This document shows, one piece after another, positions 40,104-49,947 of a stretch of 64,000 nucleotides of DNA (its first letter is position 1; each line of letters starts with the position of its first letter). Source of the stretch: Firmicutes bacterium UBA1702 (lineage in GTDB: Bacteria > Bacillota > Clostridia > Peptostreptococcales > Anaerovoracaceae). The notes under the pieces are model-generated. The model saw only the letters and a program-made list of their open reading frames with translations, did not search any database and was not told the origin of the DNA. The translations under genes and the position numbers were made by a program. The DNA is taken from positions 255 to 64,254 of the forward strand of contig DCJK01000004.1 in the NCBI GenBank assembly GCA_002320005.1, given 5' to 3'.

Positions 40104-40829
40104 ATGAGTGTTTACGAGATAAGCAGAATAAAAGACCTGACAGGATCCAACCCATATGTCGGACGAGGAATCATCATAGGCAGGAGCCCTTCGGGAAAGG
40201 CAGCGGTCGCTTACTTCATAATGGGAAGAAGCGAAAACAGCCGCAACAGAATTTTTGATATAGCCAAAGACGGAAGCGTATACACCAGACCTTTTGACGA
40301 GTCCAAAGTTGAGGACCCGTCTCTTATCATATATAGGGCAGTTGCGCCGATGGAAAATCATCTGATAGTCACCAACGGCGACCAGACTGATACTGTGTAC
40401 GATGCCGTTAAAGCCGGAAAAAGTTTCCGTGATGCTCTCATGACCAGAGAGTTTGAGCCGGATGCTCCCAACTTCACACCTAGAATAAGCGGAATGATAA
40501 CCGTAGGAGAAGATGACTTTTCATATGAAATGAGCATTCTTAAGAGCGCTGACGAAAAGGGAAGCGCTTGCAGCCGCTTTTTCTATAATTATCCGGCCAT
40601 ATGCGGGCTGGGACATTTCATCCATACATATCAGGGCGACGACAACCCGCTTCCTACTTTCCAGGGAGAGCCCAAGAGAGTGGAAATTCCGGAGAACATT
40701 GATGAGTTTACCCGGGAGATATGGGATAACTTAAACGAAGAAAACAAGATATCTCTTTATGTGATGTATGCCGATTTGGGCAGCGGCACTGTTGAGACCA
40801 GACTTATAAACAAGAATGAACAGAGGTAG
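40104..40829 (+). CDS. purO: PurO-type IMP cyclohydrolase
   Basis: The 241-residue protein closes FAICAR to IMP, the last step. It has the PurO/IMP_cyclohyd Ntn-like fold opening (SNPYVGRGIIIGRSPSGKAAVAYFIMGRSENSRNR...), seen in archaea and a subset of anaerobic bacteria. The bifunctional PurH of most bacteria carries this activity on an unrelated domain. Its ATG follows the purN stop without a gap, and the separate transformylase gene comes next, so the two together replace PurH. Confidence 0.88.
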   Translation: MSVYEISRIKDLTGSNPYVGRGIIIGRSPSGKAAVAYFIMGRSENSRNRIFDIAKDGSVYTRPFDESKVEDPSLIIYRAVAPMENHLIVTNGDQTDTVYDAVKAGKSFRDALMTREFEPDAPNFTPRISGMITVGEDDFSYEMSILKSADEKGSACSRFFYNYPAICGLGHFIHTYQGDDNPLPTFQGEPKRVEIPENIDEFTREIWDNLNEENKISLYVMYADLGSGTVETRLINKNEQR

Positions 40830-40832
40830 AAA

Positions 40833-42017
40833 ATGAAAGAGTACGAATTAAAATATGGCTGTAATCCCAATCAGAAGCCTGCAAAAGTATTCATGGAGGA
40901 TGGCAGCAATCTGCCTGTTGAAATCTTAAACGGACGTCCCGGATACATAAATCTTCTGGACGCCATGAACAGCTGGCAGCTGGTAAAGGAAATAAAGGAA
41001 TCTCTCGGAATGTGTGCGGCCACATCTTTCAAGCATGTGAGCCCTACTTCCGCAGCAGTGGGAGTTCCCATGGATGAAAATCTCAAAAAAGCTTTTTTCG
41101 TAGATGATGTAAAGGGACTGGACGAGTCTCCTATAGCTACGGCATATGCAAGAGCCAGAGGGACGGACAGAATGAGCTCCTTTGGAGACTGGATAGCTCT
41201 TTCTGACAAGTGTGATGTCACCTGCGCCCGCCTCATTGCAAGAGAAGTGTCTGATGGAATAATAGCACCGGATTTTGAGCCGGAAGCGCTGGAAATACTT
41301 AAAGGAAAGAAAAAGGGAAATTACAACATAGTAAAAATTGATCCTTCATATGTACCGGCTGCTGTTGAACACAAGCAGGTGTACGGAATAACCTTTGAAC
41401 AGAAGAGAAACGATCTCAGAATAGATACCGAAATGCTCAACAACATAGTTACGGACAACAAGGAAATGACGGAAGAAGCAAAAAGGGATCTGGTGATTGC
41501 TCTCATAACTCTCAAGTATACTCAGTCCAACTCCGTATGTTATGCCAAAGACGGGCAGACCATAGGCGTGGGAGCAGGTCAGCAGTCAAGAATTCACTGC
41601 ACAAGACTGGCAGGAGAAAAAGCGGACAAATGGCATCTCCGCCAGCATGAGAAGGTTCTCAACCTGCCTTTCAAAGACGAAATCAGAAGACCGGACAGAG
41701 ACAACGCCATTGATGTATATTTGTCAGAAGATTTTGAGGATGTTATCGGAGAAGGAAACTGGCAGCAGTTCTTCACCGAAAAACCGGAAGAATTTACGAG
41801 AGGGGAACAGAGAGAATATCTCAAGAGCCTAAAGGGTGTATGCTTAGGCTCCGATGCATTCTTCCCTTTCGGTGACAATATAGAAAGAGCGGCAAAAAGC
41901 GGGGTGACATATGTTGCTCAGCCGGGAGGCTCCATCAGAGATGATAATGTTATTGACACATGTAACAAGCACGGCATGGTAATGGCGATGACGGGAATCA
42001 GACTTTTCCACCATTAG
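40833..42017 (+). CDS. purH: Stand-alone AICAR formyltransferase
   Basis: The 394-residue protein has only the AICAR transformylase part of PurH, with the catalytic Lys-His in SFKHVSPTSAAVG and the folate-site region YTQSNSVCYAKDGQTIGVGAGQQSR. The N-terminal IMP cyclohydrolase domain of standard PurH (about 200 residues) is absent. It directly follows the PurO-type cyclohydrolase, which supplies that step. The symbol purH is used for the transformylase activity only. Confidence 0.9.
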   Translation: MKEYELKYGCNPNQKPAKVFMEDGSNLPVEILNGRPGYINLLDAMNSWQLVKEIKESLGMCAATSFKHVSPTSAAVGVPMDENLKKAFFVDDVKGLDESPIATAYARARGTDRMSSFGDWIALSDKCDVTCARLIAREVSDGIIAPDFEPEALEILKGKKKGNYNIVKIDPSYVPAAVEHKQVYGITFEQKRNDLRIDTEMLNNIVTDNKEMTEEAKRDLVIALITLKYTQSNSVCYAKDGQTIGVGAGQQSRIHCTRLAGEKADKWHLRQHEKVLNLPFKDEIRRPDRDNAIDVYLSEDFEDVIGEGNWQQFFTEKPEEFTRGEQREYLKSLKGVCLGSDAFFPFGDNIERAAKSGVTYVAQPGGSIRDDNVIDTCNKHGMVMAMTGIRLFHH

Positions 42018-42039
42018 TCAGTTCAATCGGGAGGTTAAA

Positions 42040-43302
42040 ATGAAAGTATTGGTAGTAGGCGGAGGCGGCAGAGAGCATGCCATTATAAAAAAGCTTAAAG
42101 AAAGCAAAAAGGTAAGCAAGATATATGCTCTTCCCGGCAACGGTGGTATTGCAGCCGATGCAGAGTGTGTAGATATAGGAGCAAAGGAAATAGACAGAAT
42201 TGCGGATTTTGCTGCGAAAAATGATATAGATCTGGCAGTAGTGGCGCCGGATGATCCTCTTGTGCTGGGAGCTGTAGATGCTCTCAAGGCAAAAGGAATC
42301 AAAACTTTCGGCCCGGACAGAAGGGCTGCCATAATAGAAGGAAGCAAAGCTTTCTCAAAGGATCTGATGAAGAAGTACAACATTCCGACAGCAGCTTATG
42401 AGACTTTTTCGGAAGCTGAAGAGGCTCTCAGATATGTGGAAAACTGTCCTGTACCCGTAGTTGTCAAGGCTGACGGGCTGGCACTGGGGAAAGGCGTCAT
42501 CATTGCCGAAACACGGGAAGAGGCCGTAAACGCCGTAAAGACAATAATGGAAGACAGAATTTTCGGAGACAGCGGAAGCAAAGTGGTTATAGAAGAATTT
42601 CTTACAGGACCTGAGGTTTCCGTGCTGTCCTTTACGGATGGAAAGACAATAGTGCCTATGGTATCATCCATGGATCATAAAAGAGCTCTTGACGGCGACA
42701 AAGGGCTTAACACGGGAGGCATGGGAACTGTGGCTCCAAACCCTTATTACACGCCGGAAATTGCTCTTCAATGTATGGAAACCATTTTCAGACCCACCAT
42801 TGATGCCATGAACAAGGAGGGCAGAACTTTCTCCGGATGTCTTTACTTCGGACTTATGCTTACGGAAAAAGGACCTAAGGTAATAGAGTATAACTGCCGT
42901 TTCGGAGATCCTGAGACTCAGGTGGTGCTGCCGCTTCTTGAGAGTGATCTGGCGGACATAATGCTCAGCATATATGAAGGGAAGCTGGATGAGGCAGAAG
43001 TCAGATTTGCTGACAAGAGTGCGGCCTGTGTGGTGATGGCATCAGAGGGATATCCTTCAAAGTATGAGACAGGCTTTGAAATAACCATGCCTGAAGACAA
43101 AAACATTTATGTGGCAGGCGCAAAGCTGAAAGATGGCAGACTCGTCACCGCCGGAGGCAGAGTTTTGGGAGTAACAGAAACTGCAGAGACTCTTGCAGAG
43201 GCCATAGATAAGGCCTATCAGACCGTAAAGACAATCAGCTTCGAAAACGCATATTACAGAACAGATATAGGAAAACGTGCCCTCATGGCAGAAAGGAAGT
43301 AA
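42040..43302 (+). CDS. purD: Phosphoribosylamine-glycine ligase
   Basis: The 420-residue ATP-grasp enzyme makes GAR. MKVLVVGGGGREHAI, VKADGLALGKGVIIA and NCRFGDPETQVVLPLL are intact. ATG 42040 follows GGGAGG, 22 bp after the transformylase gene. Confidence 0.96.
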   Translation: MKVLVVGGGGREHAIIKKLKESKKVSKIYALPGNGGIAADAECVDIGAKEIDRIADFAAKNDIDLAVVAPDDPLVLGAVDALKAKGIKTFGPDRRAAIIEGSKAFSKDLMKKYNIPTAAYETFSEAEEALRYVENCPVPVVVKADGLALGKGVIIAETREEAVNAVKTIMEDRIFGDSGSKVVIEEFLTGPEVSVLSFTDGKTIVPMVSSMDHKRALDGDKGLNTGGMGTVAPNPYYTPEIALQCMETIFRPTIDAMNKEGRTFSGCLYFGLMLTEKGPKVIEYNCRFGDPETQVVLPLLESDLADIMLSIYEGKLDEAEVRFADKSAACVVMASEGYPSKYETGFEITMPEDKNIYVAGAKLKDGRLVTAGGRVLGVTETAETLAEAIDKAYQTVKTISFENAYYRTDIGKRALMAERK

Positions 43303-43306
43303 TTTA

Positions 43307-46300
43307 ATGGTTTTCAGAATTTTTGTGGAAAAGAAGCCCGGGCTTGATAATGAAGCCGCTGCATTAAGAAACGACATCAGAGAATTGCTGCAGATTGAGG
43401 GAATCGAAAAGGTAAGACTTTTTAACAGATACGATGTGGAGAACCTGGCAAAGGATCTCTTTGACTATTCCGTAAATACGGTGTTTTCCGAGCCTCAGTT
43501 GGATAATGTGACAGAAAGTCTGCCGGAAGCGGATTACGTCTTTGCAGTGGAATATCTGCCGGGACAGTTTGACCAGAGAGCTTCCTCTGCGGCCGAATGT
43601 ATCCAGATAATAACCAGAGGAGAAAGGCCTGCCGTAAAAACAGCCAAAGTATATGCTCTTTACGGAAAAGCCTCCGATGAGGAAATTTCAGCCATCAAGA
43701 AATATGTAATCAACGCCGTCGAAGCCCGGGAGGCTGATATGGCGTTGCCTGAAACTCTTGCAGCAGACTATGACATTCCGGAAGAAGTTGAAACGTTAGA
43801 CGGATTCCGCAGCATGAGTGATGAGGAGCTGGCAGCCTTTATTGAGGACAGAGGACTGGCCATGGATTTTGAAGACATAAAATTCTGCCGTCAATACTTT
43901 GACAGCGAAGACAGAGATCCTACCATAACGGAAATAAAAATGATTGATACCTACTGGTCTGATCATTGCCGCCACACTACCTTCAATACAACTATAGACA
44001 GCGTCAAATTTGCTGACAGCACTTTGCAGGAAGCTTACGACAGATACATGGATCTGAGAAAATCCCTGGGAAGAACCAAGCCGGTCACACTTATGGATAT
44101 AGGAACCATAGCCGTAAAACATCTTAAAAAAGAAGGGAAGCTGTCAAAGCTTGACGAATCGGAAGAAATAAACGCATGCACTGTCAAGATAAAAGTTGAT
44201 ACAGACAGCGGGGAAGAAGAATGGCTTCTTCTTTTTAAAAACGAGACTCACAACCACCCTACGGAAATTGAGCCTTTTGGAGGTGCAGCCACCTGCGTGG
44301 GCGGAGCCATTAGGGATCCGCTTTCAGGCAGGAGTTATGTATATGCAGCCATGAGAGTCACAGGTGCCGGAGATCCTCTTGTACCTGTTTCGGAAACCAT
44401 ACCGGGGAAACTGCCTCAGAGAAAGCTGGTAACCACAGCAGCAGCCGGCTACAGTTCCTATGGCAATCAGATAGGACTTGCCACGGGACAGGTGGACGAA
44501 ATATACCACCCGGGATATGTAGCAAAGAGAATGGAAATAGGTGCCGTAATTGCAGCAGCACCGGCAGAAAATGTAGTCAGACTGAGACCTGAAGCAGGAG
44601 ATAGAGTTATTCTTTTAGGCGGAAGAACAGGAAGAGACGGATGCGGCGGAGCCACCGGATCCTCCAAATCCCATAATCTTTCTTCCCTTGAGAGCTGTGG
44701 CGCAGAAGTTCAGAAGGGAAATGCGCCGGAGGAAAGAAAGCTTCAGAGGCTATTCAGAAATCCTGAAGCGTCAAAGCTCATAAAGCGATGCAATGACTTT
44801 GGAGCAGGCGGGGTTTCAGTAGCTATCGGAGAACTGGCAGACGGCCTCGAGATAGACCTGAACAAGGTTCCGAAGAAATACGAAGGCCTTGACGGAACGG
44901 AGCTTGCTATCAGCGAATCTCAGGAAAGAATGGCCGTTGTGGTAGCGGAAAAAGACGTTGAGCTCTTCTGCAGTTTGGCAAGAGCCGAAAACCTGGAAGC
45001 CACGGTGGTTGCGCGTGTAACTGCGGAGCCGAGACTTTCCATGCACTGGAACGGCAGGAATATCGTCAATATTTCAAGAAAATTTCTTGACTCCAACGGA
45101 GCTGAAAAACATATAACGGTTGAAACTGCAGTGCCGGTTGAATATGCCAAGAAGGCGCAAGGCAGCTTTGAGGAAAGCTATGAGGCAGTTGCTTCTGACC
45201 TGAACATATGCTCCAAGAGAGGTCTTTCTGAAAGGTTTGACTCCACCATAGGAGCAGGAACCGTACTGATGCCTTTCGGCGGAAAATATCAGAGAACCCC
45301 GATTCAGGCCATGGTAAACAAAGTTTCGGCAGAAAAGAAAGACACATCAACATGCAGCCTAATGGCCTGGGGATACAATCCGTTTATAATGGAAAAGAGC
45401 CCTTATCACGGTGCATATCTTGCAGTGGTGGAATCGGTTTCAAAGCTTGTGGCTGAAGGAGCCAAGTTTGAAGAAGTATATCTTTCTTTCCAGGAGTATT
45501 TTGAAAAACTGGGAAAAGATCCTTCAAGATGGGGAAAGCCTTTCTCCGCCCTGCTGGGTGCCTTGGACGCGCAGCTGGATCTTGAAACAGGCTCAATAGG
45601 CGGAAAGGACTCCATGAGCGGAACTTTCGAGGATCTGGATGTACCGCCTACTCTGGTATCCTTTGCCGTGACCACGGAAAACATAGACAATATTATTTCT
45701 CCGGAATTCAAGAAGGTAGGAAGCAGAGTATATCTTTTAAAGCCTGAATACAATCAGAAGGGGCTGCCTGACGGAAAGAAACTGAAGGGTCTTTACGACA
45801 GAGTGACTCAGCTTATGAGAAAGGGAATTGTGCAGGCATGCTATACACCGGGAATAGGCGGCATAGCTGAAGCGGTGCTTAAGATGGCTATGGGCAATGC
45901 CATAGGATTTGAATACAGCGATGCGCTGACATTGGATGAAATTTTCGGATACTGCTACGGAGCCTTCATAATTGAAACTGCAGAAGAAGTGGATGATGCG
46001 CTGCTTATAGGAATGACAACCGGCAGAGATTCCATTGAAAGAGGCAGTGAAAGCATAAGCCTCAGCAGGTTGTGCGGTCTTTATGAAGACAAGCTGGAGC
46101 CGGTATATCCTTGCAATATTCCGGTTCAGGGAGAAAAACCGGAAACATTGTCCTTTACCCGGGAGAAAAAATTCTCGGCTTCCATAAAATGTGCTCAGCC
46201 TAAGGCTCTTATTCCTGTGTTCCCGGGAACCAACTGCGAATATGATACGGCGAAGGCATTCATGAGAGCCGGAGCACAACCTGAAATATTCGTCATAAAT

Positions 46301-46996
46301 AACCTGACGGCTTCAGACGTGGCACGTTCCATTTCGGAATTTGCACAAAAAGTTCGTAGCAGTCAGATGATATTCATACCGGGAGGTTTCTCCGGTGGTG
46401 ATGAGCCTGACGGTTCCGGCAAGCTGATTACGGCTTTCTTCAGAAATCAGGAAATAAAAGAGGCGGTAACGGAGCTCCTGGAAAAGAGAGACGGCCTTAT
46501 GGCAGGCATATGCAACGGGTTCCAGGCTCTTATCAAGCTGGGTCTTGTGCCTTACGGCAAAATAATGGATACCGATGAAACCTTCCCTACTCTGACATAT
46601 AACAGAATTTCAAGACATCAGTCCAAGCTGGTGCGTACCAGAATTGCTTCCAACAACTCTCCTTGGCTGTCAGGCACAAAGGTGGGAGATATCTATACTG
46701 TACCTGTTTCTCACGGGGAAGGAAGATTTATAGCGTCATCGGAACTCCTCAGCCGGCTGGCTCAGAACGGGCAGATAATAACACAGTATGTAGATATGGA
46801 AGGAACGGCTTCAAATGAGATACAGTTCAATCCTAACGGTTCAGACTGGGCGGTGGAAGGAATAATTTCACCGGATGGAAGAGTTCTGGGCAAGATGGGA
46901 CATTCCGAAAGAATAAGCAGAGGAATATACCGCAACGTGCCGGGCGAATTTGACATGAAGATGTTTGAGTCGGCTGTTGCGTACTTCAAAAAGTGA
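43307..46996 (+). CDS. purL: FGAM synthase, single-chain large form
   Basis: The 1229-residue protein turns FGAR to FGAM with glutamine and ATP. The synthase half carries HNHPTEIEPFGGAATCVGG and a second AIRS-like domain. The C-terminal glutaminase domain has Cys1069 (GICNGFQAL), His1136 and Glu1138 (SHGEGRF), all present. The sequence belongs to the Gram-positive single-chain clade and not the PurS-PurQ-PurL complex. ATG 43307 lies 4 bp after purD, with GAAAGGAAG inside purD's end. It is the last gene of the operon. Confidence 0.93.
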   Translation: MVFRIFVEKKPGLDNEAAALRNDIRELLQIEGIEKVRLFNRYDVENLAKDLFDYSVNTVFSEPQLDNVTESLPEADYVFAVEYLPGQFDQRASSAAECIQIITRGERPAVKTAKVYALYGKASDEEISAIKKYVINAVEAREADMALPETLAADYDIPEEVETLDGFRSMSDEELAAFIEDRGLAMDFEDIKFCRQYFDSEDRDPTITEIKMIDTYWSDHCRHTTFNTTIDSVKFADSTLQEAYDRYMDLRKSLGRTKPVTLMDIGTIAVKHLKKEGKLSKLDESEEINACTVKIKVDTDSGEEEWLLLFKNETHNHPTEIEPFGGAATCVGGAIRDPLSGRSYVYAAMRVTGAGDPLVPVSETIPGKLPQRKLVTTAAAGYSSYGNQIGLATGQVDEIYHPGYVAKRMEIGAVIAAAPAENVVRLRPEAGDRVILLGGRTGRDGCGGATGSSKSHNLSSLESCGAEVQKGNAPEERKLQRLFRNPEASKLIKRCNDFGAGGVSVAIGELADGLEIDLNKVPKKYEGLDGTELAISESQERMAVVVAEKDVELFCSLARAENLEATVVARVTAEPRLSMHWNGRNIVNISRKFLDSNGAEKHITVETAVPVEYAKKAQGSFEESYEAVASDLNICSKRGLSERFDSTIGAGTVLMPFGGKYQRTPIQAMVNKVSAEKKDTSTCSLMAWGYNPFIMEKSPYHGAYLAVVESVSKLVAEGAKFEEVYLSFQEYFEKLGKDPSRWGKPFSALLGALDAQLDLETGSIGGKDSMSGTFEDLDVPPTLVSFAVTTENIDNIISPEFKKVGSRVYLLKPEYNQKGLPDGKKLKGLYDRVTQLMRKGIVQACYTPGIGGIAEAVLKMAMGNAIGFEYSDALTLDEIFGYCYGAFIIETAEEVDDALLIGMTTGRDSIERGSESISLSRLCGLYEDKLEPVYPCNIPVQGEKPETLSFTREKKFSASIKCAQPKALIPVFPGTNCEYDTAKAFMRAGAQPEIFVINNLTASDVARSISEFAQKVRSSQMIFIPGGFSGGDEPDGSGKLITAFFRNQEIKEAVTELLEKRDGLMAGICNGFQALIKLGLVPYGKIMDTDETFPTLTYNRISRHQSKLVRTRIASNNSPWLSGTKVGDIYTVPVSHGEGRFIASSELLSRLAQNGQIITQYVDMEGTASNEIQFNPNGSDWAVEGIISPDGRVLGKMGHSERISRGIYRNVPGEFDMKMFESAVAYFKK

Positions 46997-47002
46997 TTTT
47001 AA

Positions 47003-47032
47003 TTGACAAATAATTTGTATAATTGATATAAT
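47003..47032 (+). promoter_or_regulatory. Promoter for the CofE-like gene
   Basis: TTGACA (47003-47008) and TATAAT (47027-47032) are 18 bases apart, just after the purL stop, so this gene has its own promoter. Confidence 0.75.
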
Positions 47033-47072
47033 TAAATGTCCGAGAAACTCATTTTAAGGAGAGAAATACAAG

Positions 47073-48263
47073 ATGGAAAGACGTATAGGAACAGTTTCAA
47101 GAGGTCTCAGAGGACCTATAATCAAAGAGGGCGATGACCTCAAAAAAATCGTCGTTGATACATTGATGGAATGCCTTAAAAAGGGCGACTTTGAAATAGG
47201 AAGCAAGGACGTTCTGGCAATTACAGAGTCTATACTGGCTCGTGCCCAGGCTAACTATGCGACCAAGGATCAGCTTGCTGAAGATGTGAGAAACAAGCTG
47301 GGCGGAGAAACAATAGGAGTTATATTCCCTATCCTCAGCAGAAACAGATTTGCAATTTGCCTTAGAGGAATAGCCAGAGGTGCAAAGAAAGTAGTACTGA
47401 TGCTCAGCTATCCCAGCGATGAGGTGGGCAACCACCTGCTGGATCTGGACCTGCTGGACGCAAAAGGCGTAAACCCTTATACAGATGTTCTCACCCAGGC
47501 TGAATTTGAGGCAACTTTCGGCAAATCACGCCACACCTTCACAGATATGGATTATGTAAACTATTACAAAGATATTATCGAAGAAGAAGGCGCAGAGGCA
47601 GAAATAATTTTTGCAAATAATCCTCGTAAAATTCTTGATTATACAGACAAGGTTCTCTGCGCGGATATTCACACAAGAGAACGCACCAAGAGACTGGTAA
47701 GGGAGGCCGGCGGAAAAGTGGTTCTCGGAATGGATGACCTCCTCAATGCACCGGTAAATGGATCCGGGTACAATCCGGAATATGGAATCCTCGGCTCAAA
47801 CAAGGCTACAGAGGACACTATAAAGCTGTTCCCCGTAAATTGCCGTGAATTTGTTCAGAGCGTTCAGGATGAAATCAGAGAGAGAACCGGAAAGACTGTG
47901 GAAGTTATGGTTTACGGTGACGGAGCTTTCAAGGATCCTGTCGGAAAAATATGGGAGCTGGCAGATCCGGTGGTTTCTCCGGGATATACAGACGGACTTA
48001 TCGGACAGCCTAACGAACTTAAACTGAAATATCTGGCAGATAACGACTTTGCAGATCTGCGGGGCGATGAGTTGAAAGCAGCTATTGAAAATGCCATCAA
48101 AGAAAAGGACGACAACCTTGTAGGCCAGATGGTAACAGAGGGAACTACTCCGAGAAGGCTGACAGACCTCCTGGGTTCTCTGTGCGACCTCACCTCTGGA
48201 TCCGGGGACAAGGGAACTCCGTTCATATACATTCAGGGATACTTCGATAATTATACTGATTAG
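47073..48263 (+). CDS. CofE-family ligase (F420-0:gamma-glutamyl ligase-like)
   Basis: The 396-residue protein shows the CofE fold signatures TRGLRGP-like SRGLRGPIIKEGDD, VLAITESILARAQ and the metal/nucleotide segments ILSRNRFAICLRGIARG and GSDKGTP-like SGSGDKGTPF. CofE adds glutamate to coenzyme F420-0 in methanogens and actinobacteria, but Clostridia are not known to make F420 generally, and no other F420 gene is in the window. The protein is longer than canonical CofE (about 250 residues), so the true acceptor may differ. AAGGAGAG precedes the ATG. Confidence 0.78.
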   Translation: MERRIGTVSRGLRGPIIKEGDDLKKIVVDTLMECLKKGDFEIGSKDVLAITESILARAQANYATKDQLAEDVRNKLGGETIGVIFPILSRNRFAICLRGIARGAKKVVLMLSYPSDEVGNHLLDLDLLDAKGVNPYTDVLTQAEFEATFGKSRHTFTDMDYVNYYKDIIEEEGAEAEIIFANNPRKILDYTDKVLCADIHTRERTKRLVREAGGKVVLGMDDLLNAPVNGSGYNPEYGILGSNKATEDTIKLFPVNCREFVQSVQDEIRERTGKTVEVMVYGDGAFKDPVGKIWELADPVVSPGYTDGLIGQPNELKLKYLADNDFADLRGDELKAAIENAIKEKDDNLVGQMVTEGTTPRRLTDLLGSLCDLTSGSGDKGTPFIYIQGYFDNYTD

Positions 48264-48283
48264 TATCAGAAGGAGGATATATC

Positions 48284-48796
48284 ATGTTAGAGAAAAAAGT
48301 TGTCGAATTATTAAATCAGCAGGTTAACAAGGAATTTTATTCTGCATACCTGTATCTTGACTTTTCAAATTACTATTACGATCAGGGCCTTGACGGCTTC
48401 GGAAACTGGTATAGAATCCAGGCTCAGGAAGAGCGTGACCACGCAATGCTCTTTGTTCAGTATCTGCAGAACAACGGCGAGCAGATCGTACTGGAAGCCA
48501 TCGACAAGCCGGCTGTAAAACTTGAAAGCCCTAAGGCAGTTCTGGCTGAAGGATTAAAGCATGAGCAGTATGTAACAAGCCTGATTCATAATATCTATGA
48601 TGCGGCTTATTCTGTTAAAGACTTCCGCACCATGCAGTTCCTGGACTGGTTCGTAAAGGAACAGGGAGAAGAAGAAACTAATGCAGATAACCTCGTCAAA
48701 AAATATGAACTGTTCGGCGATGACCCTAAGAGCCTCTATATGCTGGACAGCGAGCTGGGCGCAAGGGTTTATTCCGCACCTTCACTGACTCTGTAA
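48284..48796 (+). CDS. ftnA: Bacterial non-haem ferritin
   Basis: The 170-residue four-helix protein oxidises and stores iron. Diiron ligands are visible: Glu17 (NKEFYSAYLY), Glu50 and His53 (EERDHAMLF), and QGEEE in the fourth helix. It follows the CofE-like gene by 20 bp with AAGGAGG and ends at a terminator. Confidence 0.93.
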   Translation: MLEKKVVELLNQQVNKEFYSAYLYLDFSNYYYDQGLDGFGNWYRIQAQEERDHAMLFVQYLQNNGEQIVLEAIDKPAVKLESPKAVLAEGLKHEQYVTSLIHNIYDAAYSVKDFRTMQFLDWFVKEQGEEETNADNLVKKYELFGDDPKSLYMLDSELGARVYSAPSLTL

Positions 48797-48816
48797 TCTG
48801 AAAATATGAAGTTAAG

Positions 48817-48849
48817 CCACGGTGGCAGAACAGCGCCGTGGTTTTTTTT
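48817..48849 (+). terminator. Terminator after ferritin
   Basis: CCACGG (48817-48822) pairs with CCGTGG (48836-48841), followed by eight T. The U-run directly precedes the AGGAGG of the next gene. Confidence 0.8.
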
Positions 48850-48860
48850 AGGAGGTAAAT

Positions 48861-49913
48861 ATGGTTTCATTTGAAAGCGATTATATAGCGGGAGCGCATC
48901 CTGCAATTCTAAGACGCCTTACCGAAACAAATATGGAAAGTCTTCCGGGATACGGCACAGACAGATACTGCCGAAGTGCAGCTGAAAAAATAAGAGATGC
49001 GTGTAAATGTCCTGAAGCAGAGGTCGAATTTCTTACGGGCGGAACTCAGACCAACTCCATAGTGATTTCGGCTATGCTTAAAGATTATCAGGGCGTTGTG
49101 GCGGCGTCTACCGGTCACATAAGTGTCCACGAAGCCGGAGCCATAGAATATTCGGGGCATAAAGTACTGGAACTGCCGCAAAAGGACGGTAAAATATGCG
49201 CACCTGATCTGAGAAGATTTATTGAAGAATTTCATGAGGACGGGAATTGCGAACATATGGTGTTCCCCGGAATGGTTTATATATCTTATCCCACAGAATA
49301 CGGAACAATTTACTCGAAAAAAGAACTGACGGATCTTTATGAAGTATGCAGGGAATTCAGCCTGCCGTTGTTTATCGATGGGGCAAGATTGGGATACGGA
49401 CTTGCAAGCCGTCAAAGCGATATGGCGCTGTCAGATGTGGCAAAGCTTTGCGACGTATTTTATATCGGAGGGACCAAAGTAGGAGCTCTTTGCGGTGAAG
49501 CCGTGGTTTTTACCAAAGGCAACAGACCTGAGCACTTTGCAAATTATGTCAAAAAAAGAGGGGGACTCCTGGCTAAGGGAAGGCTCATAGGAATCCAGTT
49601 TGACATGCTTTTTACGGATGATCTGTACTTTGATATATCGCACCATGCCATAGACATGTCCGAAAAACTTAAAGATATACTGCACGACGCAGGGGTGCCT
49701 TTTTATCTGGAATCCCCTACAAATCAGCAGTTTGTCATAATCGAAAACAAAATGCTGGAAAAACTAAAAAAGCACATAGCTTACAGTTTCTGGGAGAAGT
49801 ATGATGAAAGTCATACGGTAATACGCCTGGCCACATCATGGTCAACTTCAGAAGAAGACATGATTCTCCTTAAAGAAGCATTTGCACTTGTAAATCCAAA
49901 ATCAATATGGTAG
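48861..49913 (+). CDS. Low-specificity L-threonine aldolase-like PLP enzyme
   Basis: The 350-residue fold-type I PLP enzyme resembles threonine aldolase/beta-eliminating lyase proteins. The PLP lysine is Lys206 in GGTKVGALCG, and FIDGARLGYGLAS holds the Asp that binds the PLP nitrogen. The reaction would split beta-hydroxy amino acids into glycine and an aldehyde; the substrate is not predictable. ATG 48861 follows AGGAGG. Confidence 0.88.
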   Translation: MVSFESDYIAGAHPAILRRLTETNMESLPGYGTDRYCRSAAEKIRDACKCPEAEVEFLTGGTQTNSIVISAMLKDYQGVVAASTGHISVHEAGAIEYSGHKVLELPQKDGKICAPDLRRFIEEFHEDGNCEHMVFPGMVYISYPTEYGTIYSKKELTDLYEVCREFSLPLFIDGARLGYGLASRQSDMALSDVAKLCDVFYIGGTKVGALCGEAVVFTKGNRPEHFANYVKKRGGLLAKGRLIGIQFDMLFTDDLYFDISHHAIDMSEKLKDILHDAGVPFYLESPTNQQFVIIENKMLEKLKKHIAYSFWEKYDESHTVIRLATSWSTSEEDMILLKEAFALVNPKSIW

Positions 49914-49947
49914 TCTGAAGATACAAACAATCAAAGGAGGCAGACAT

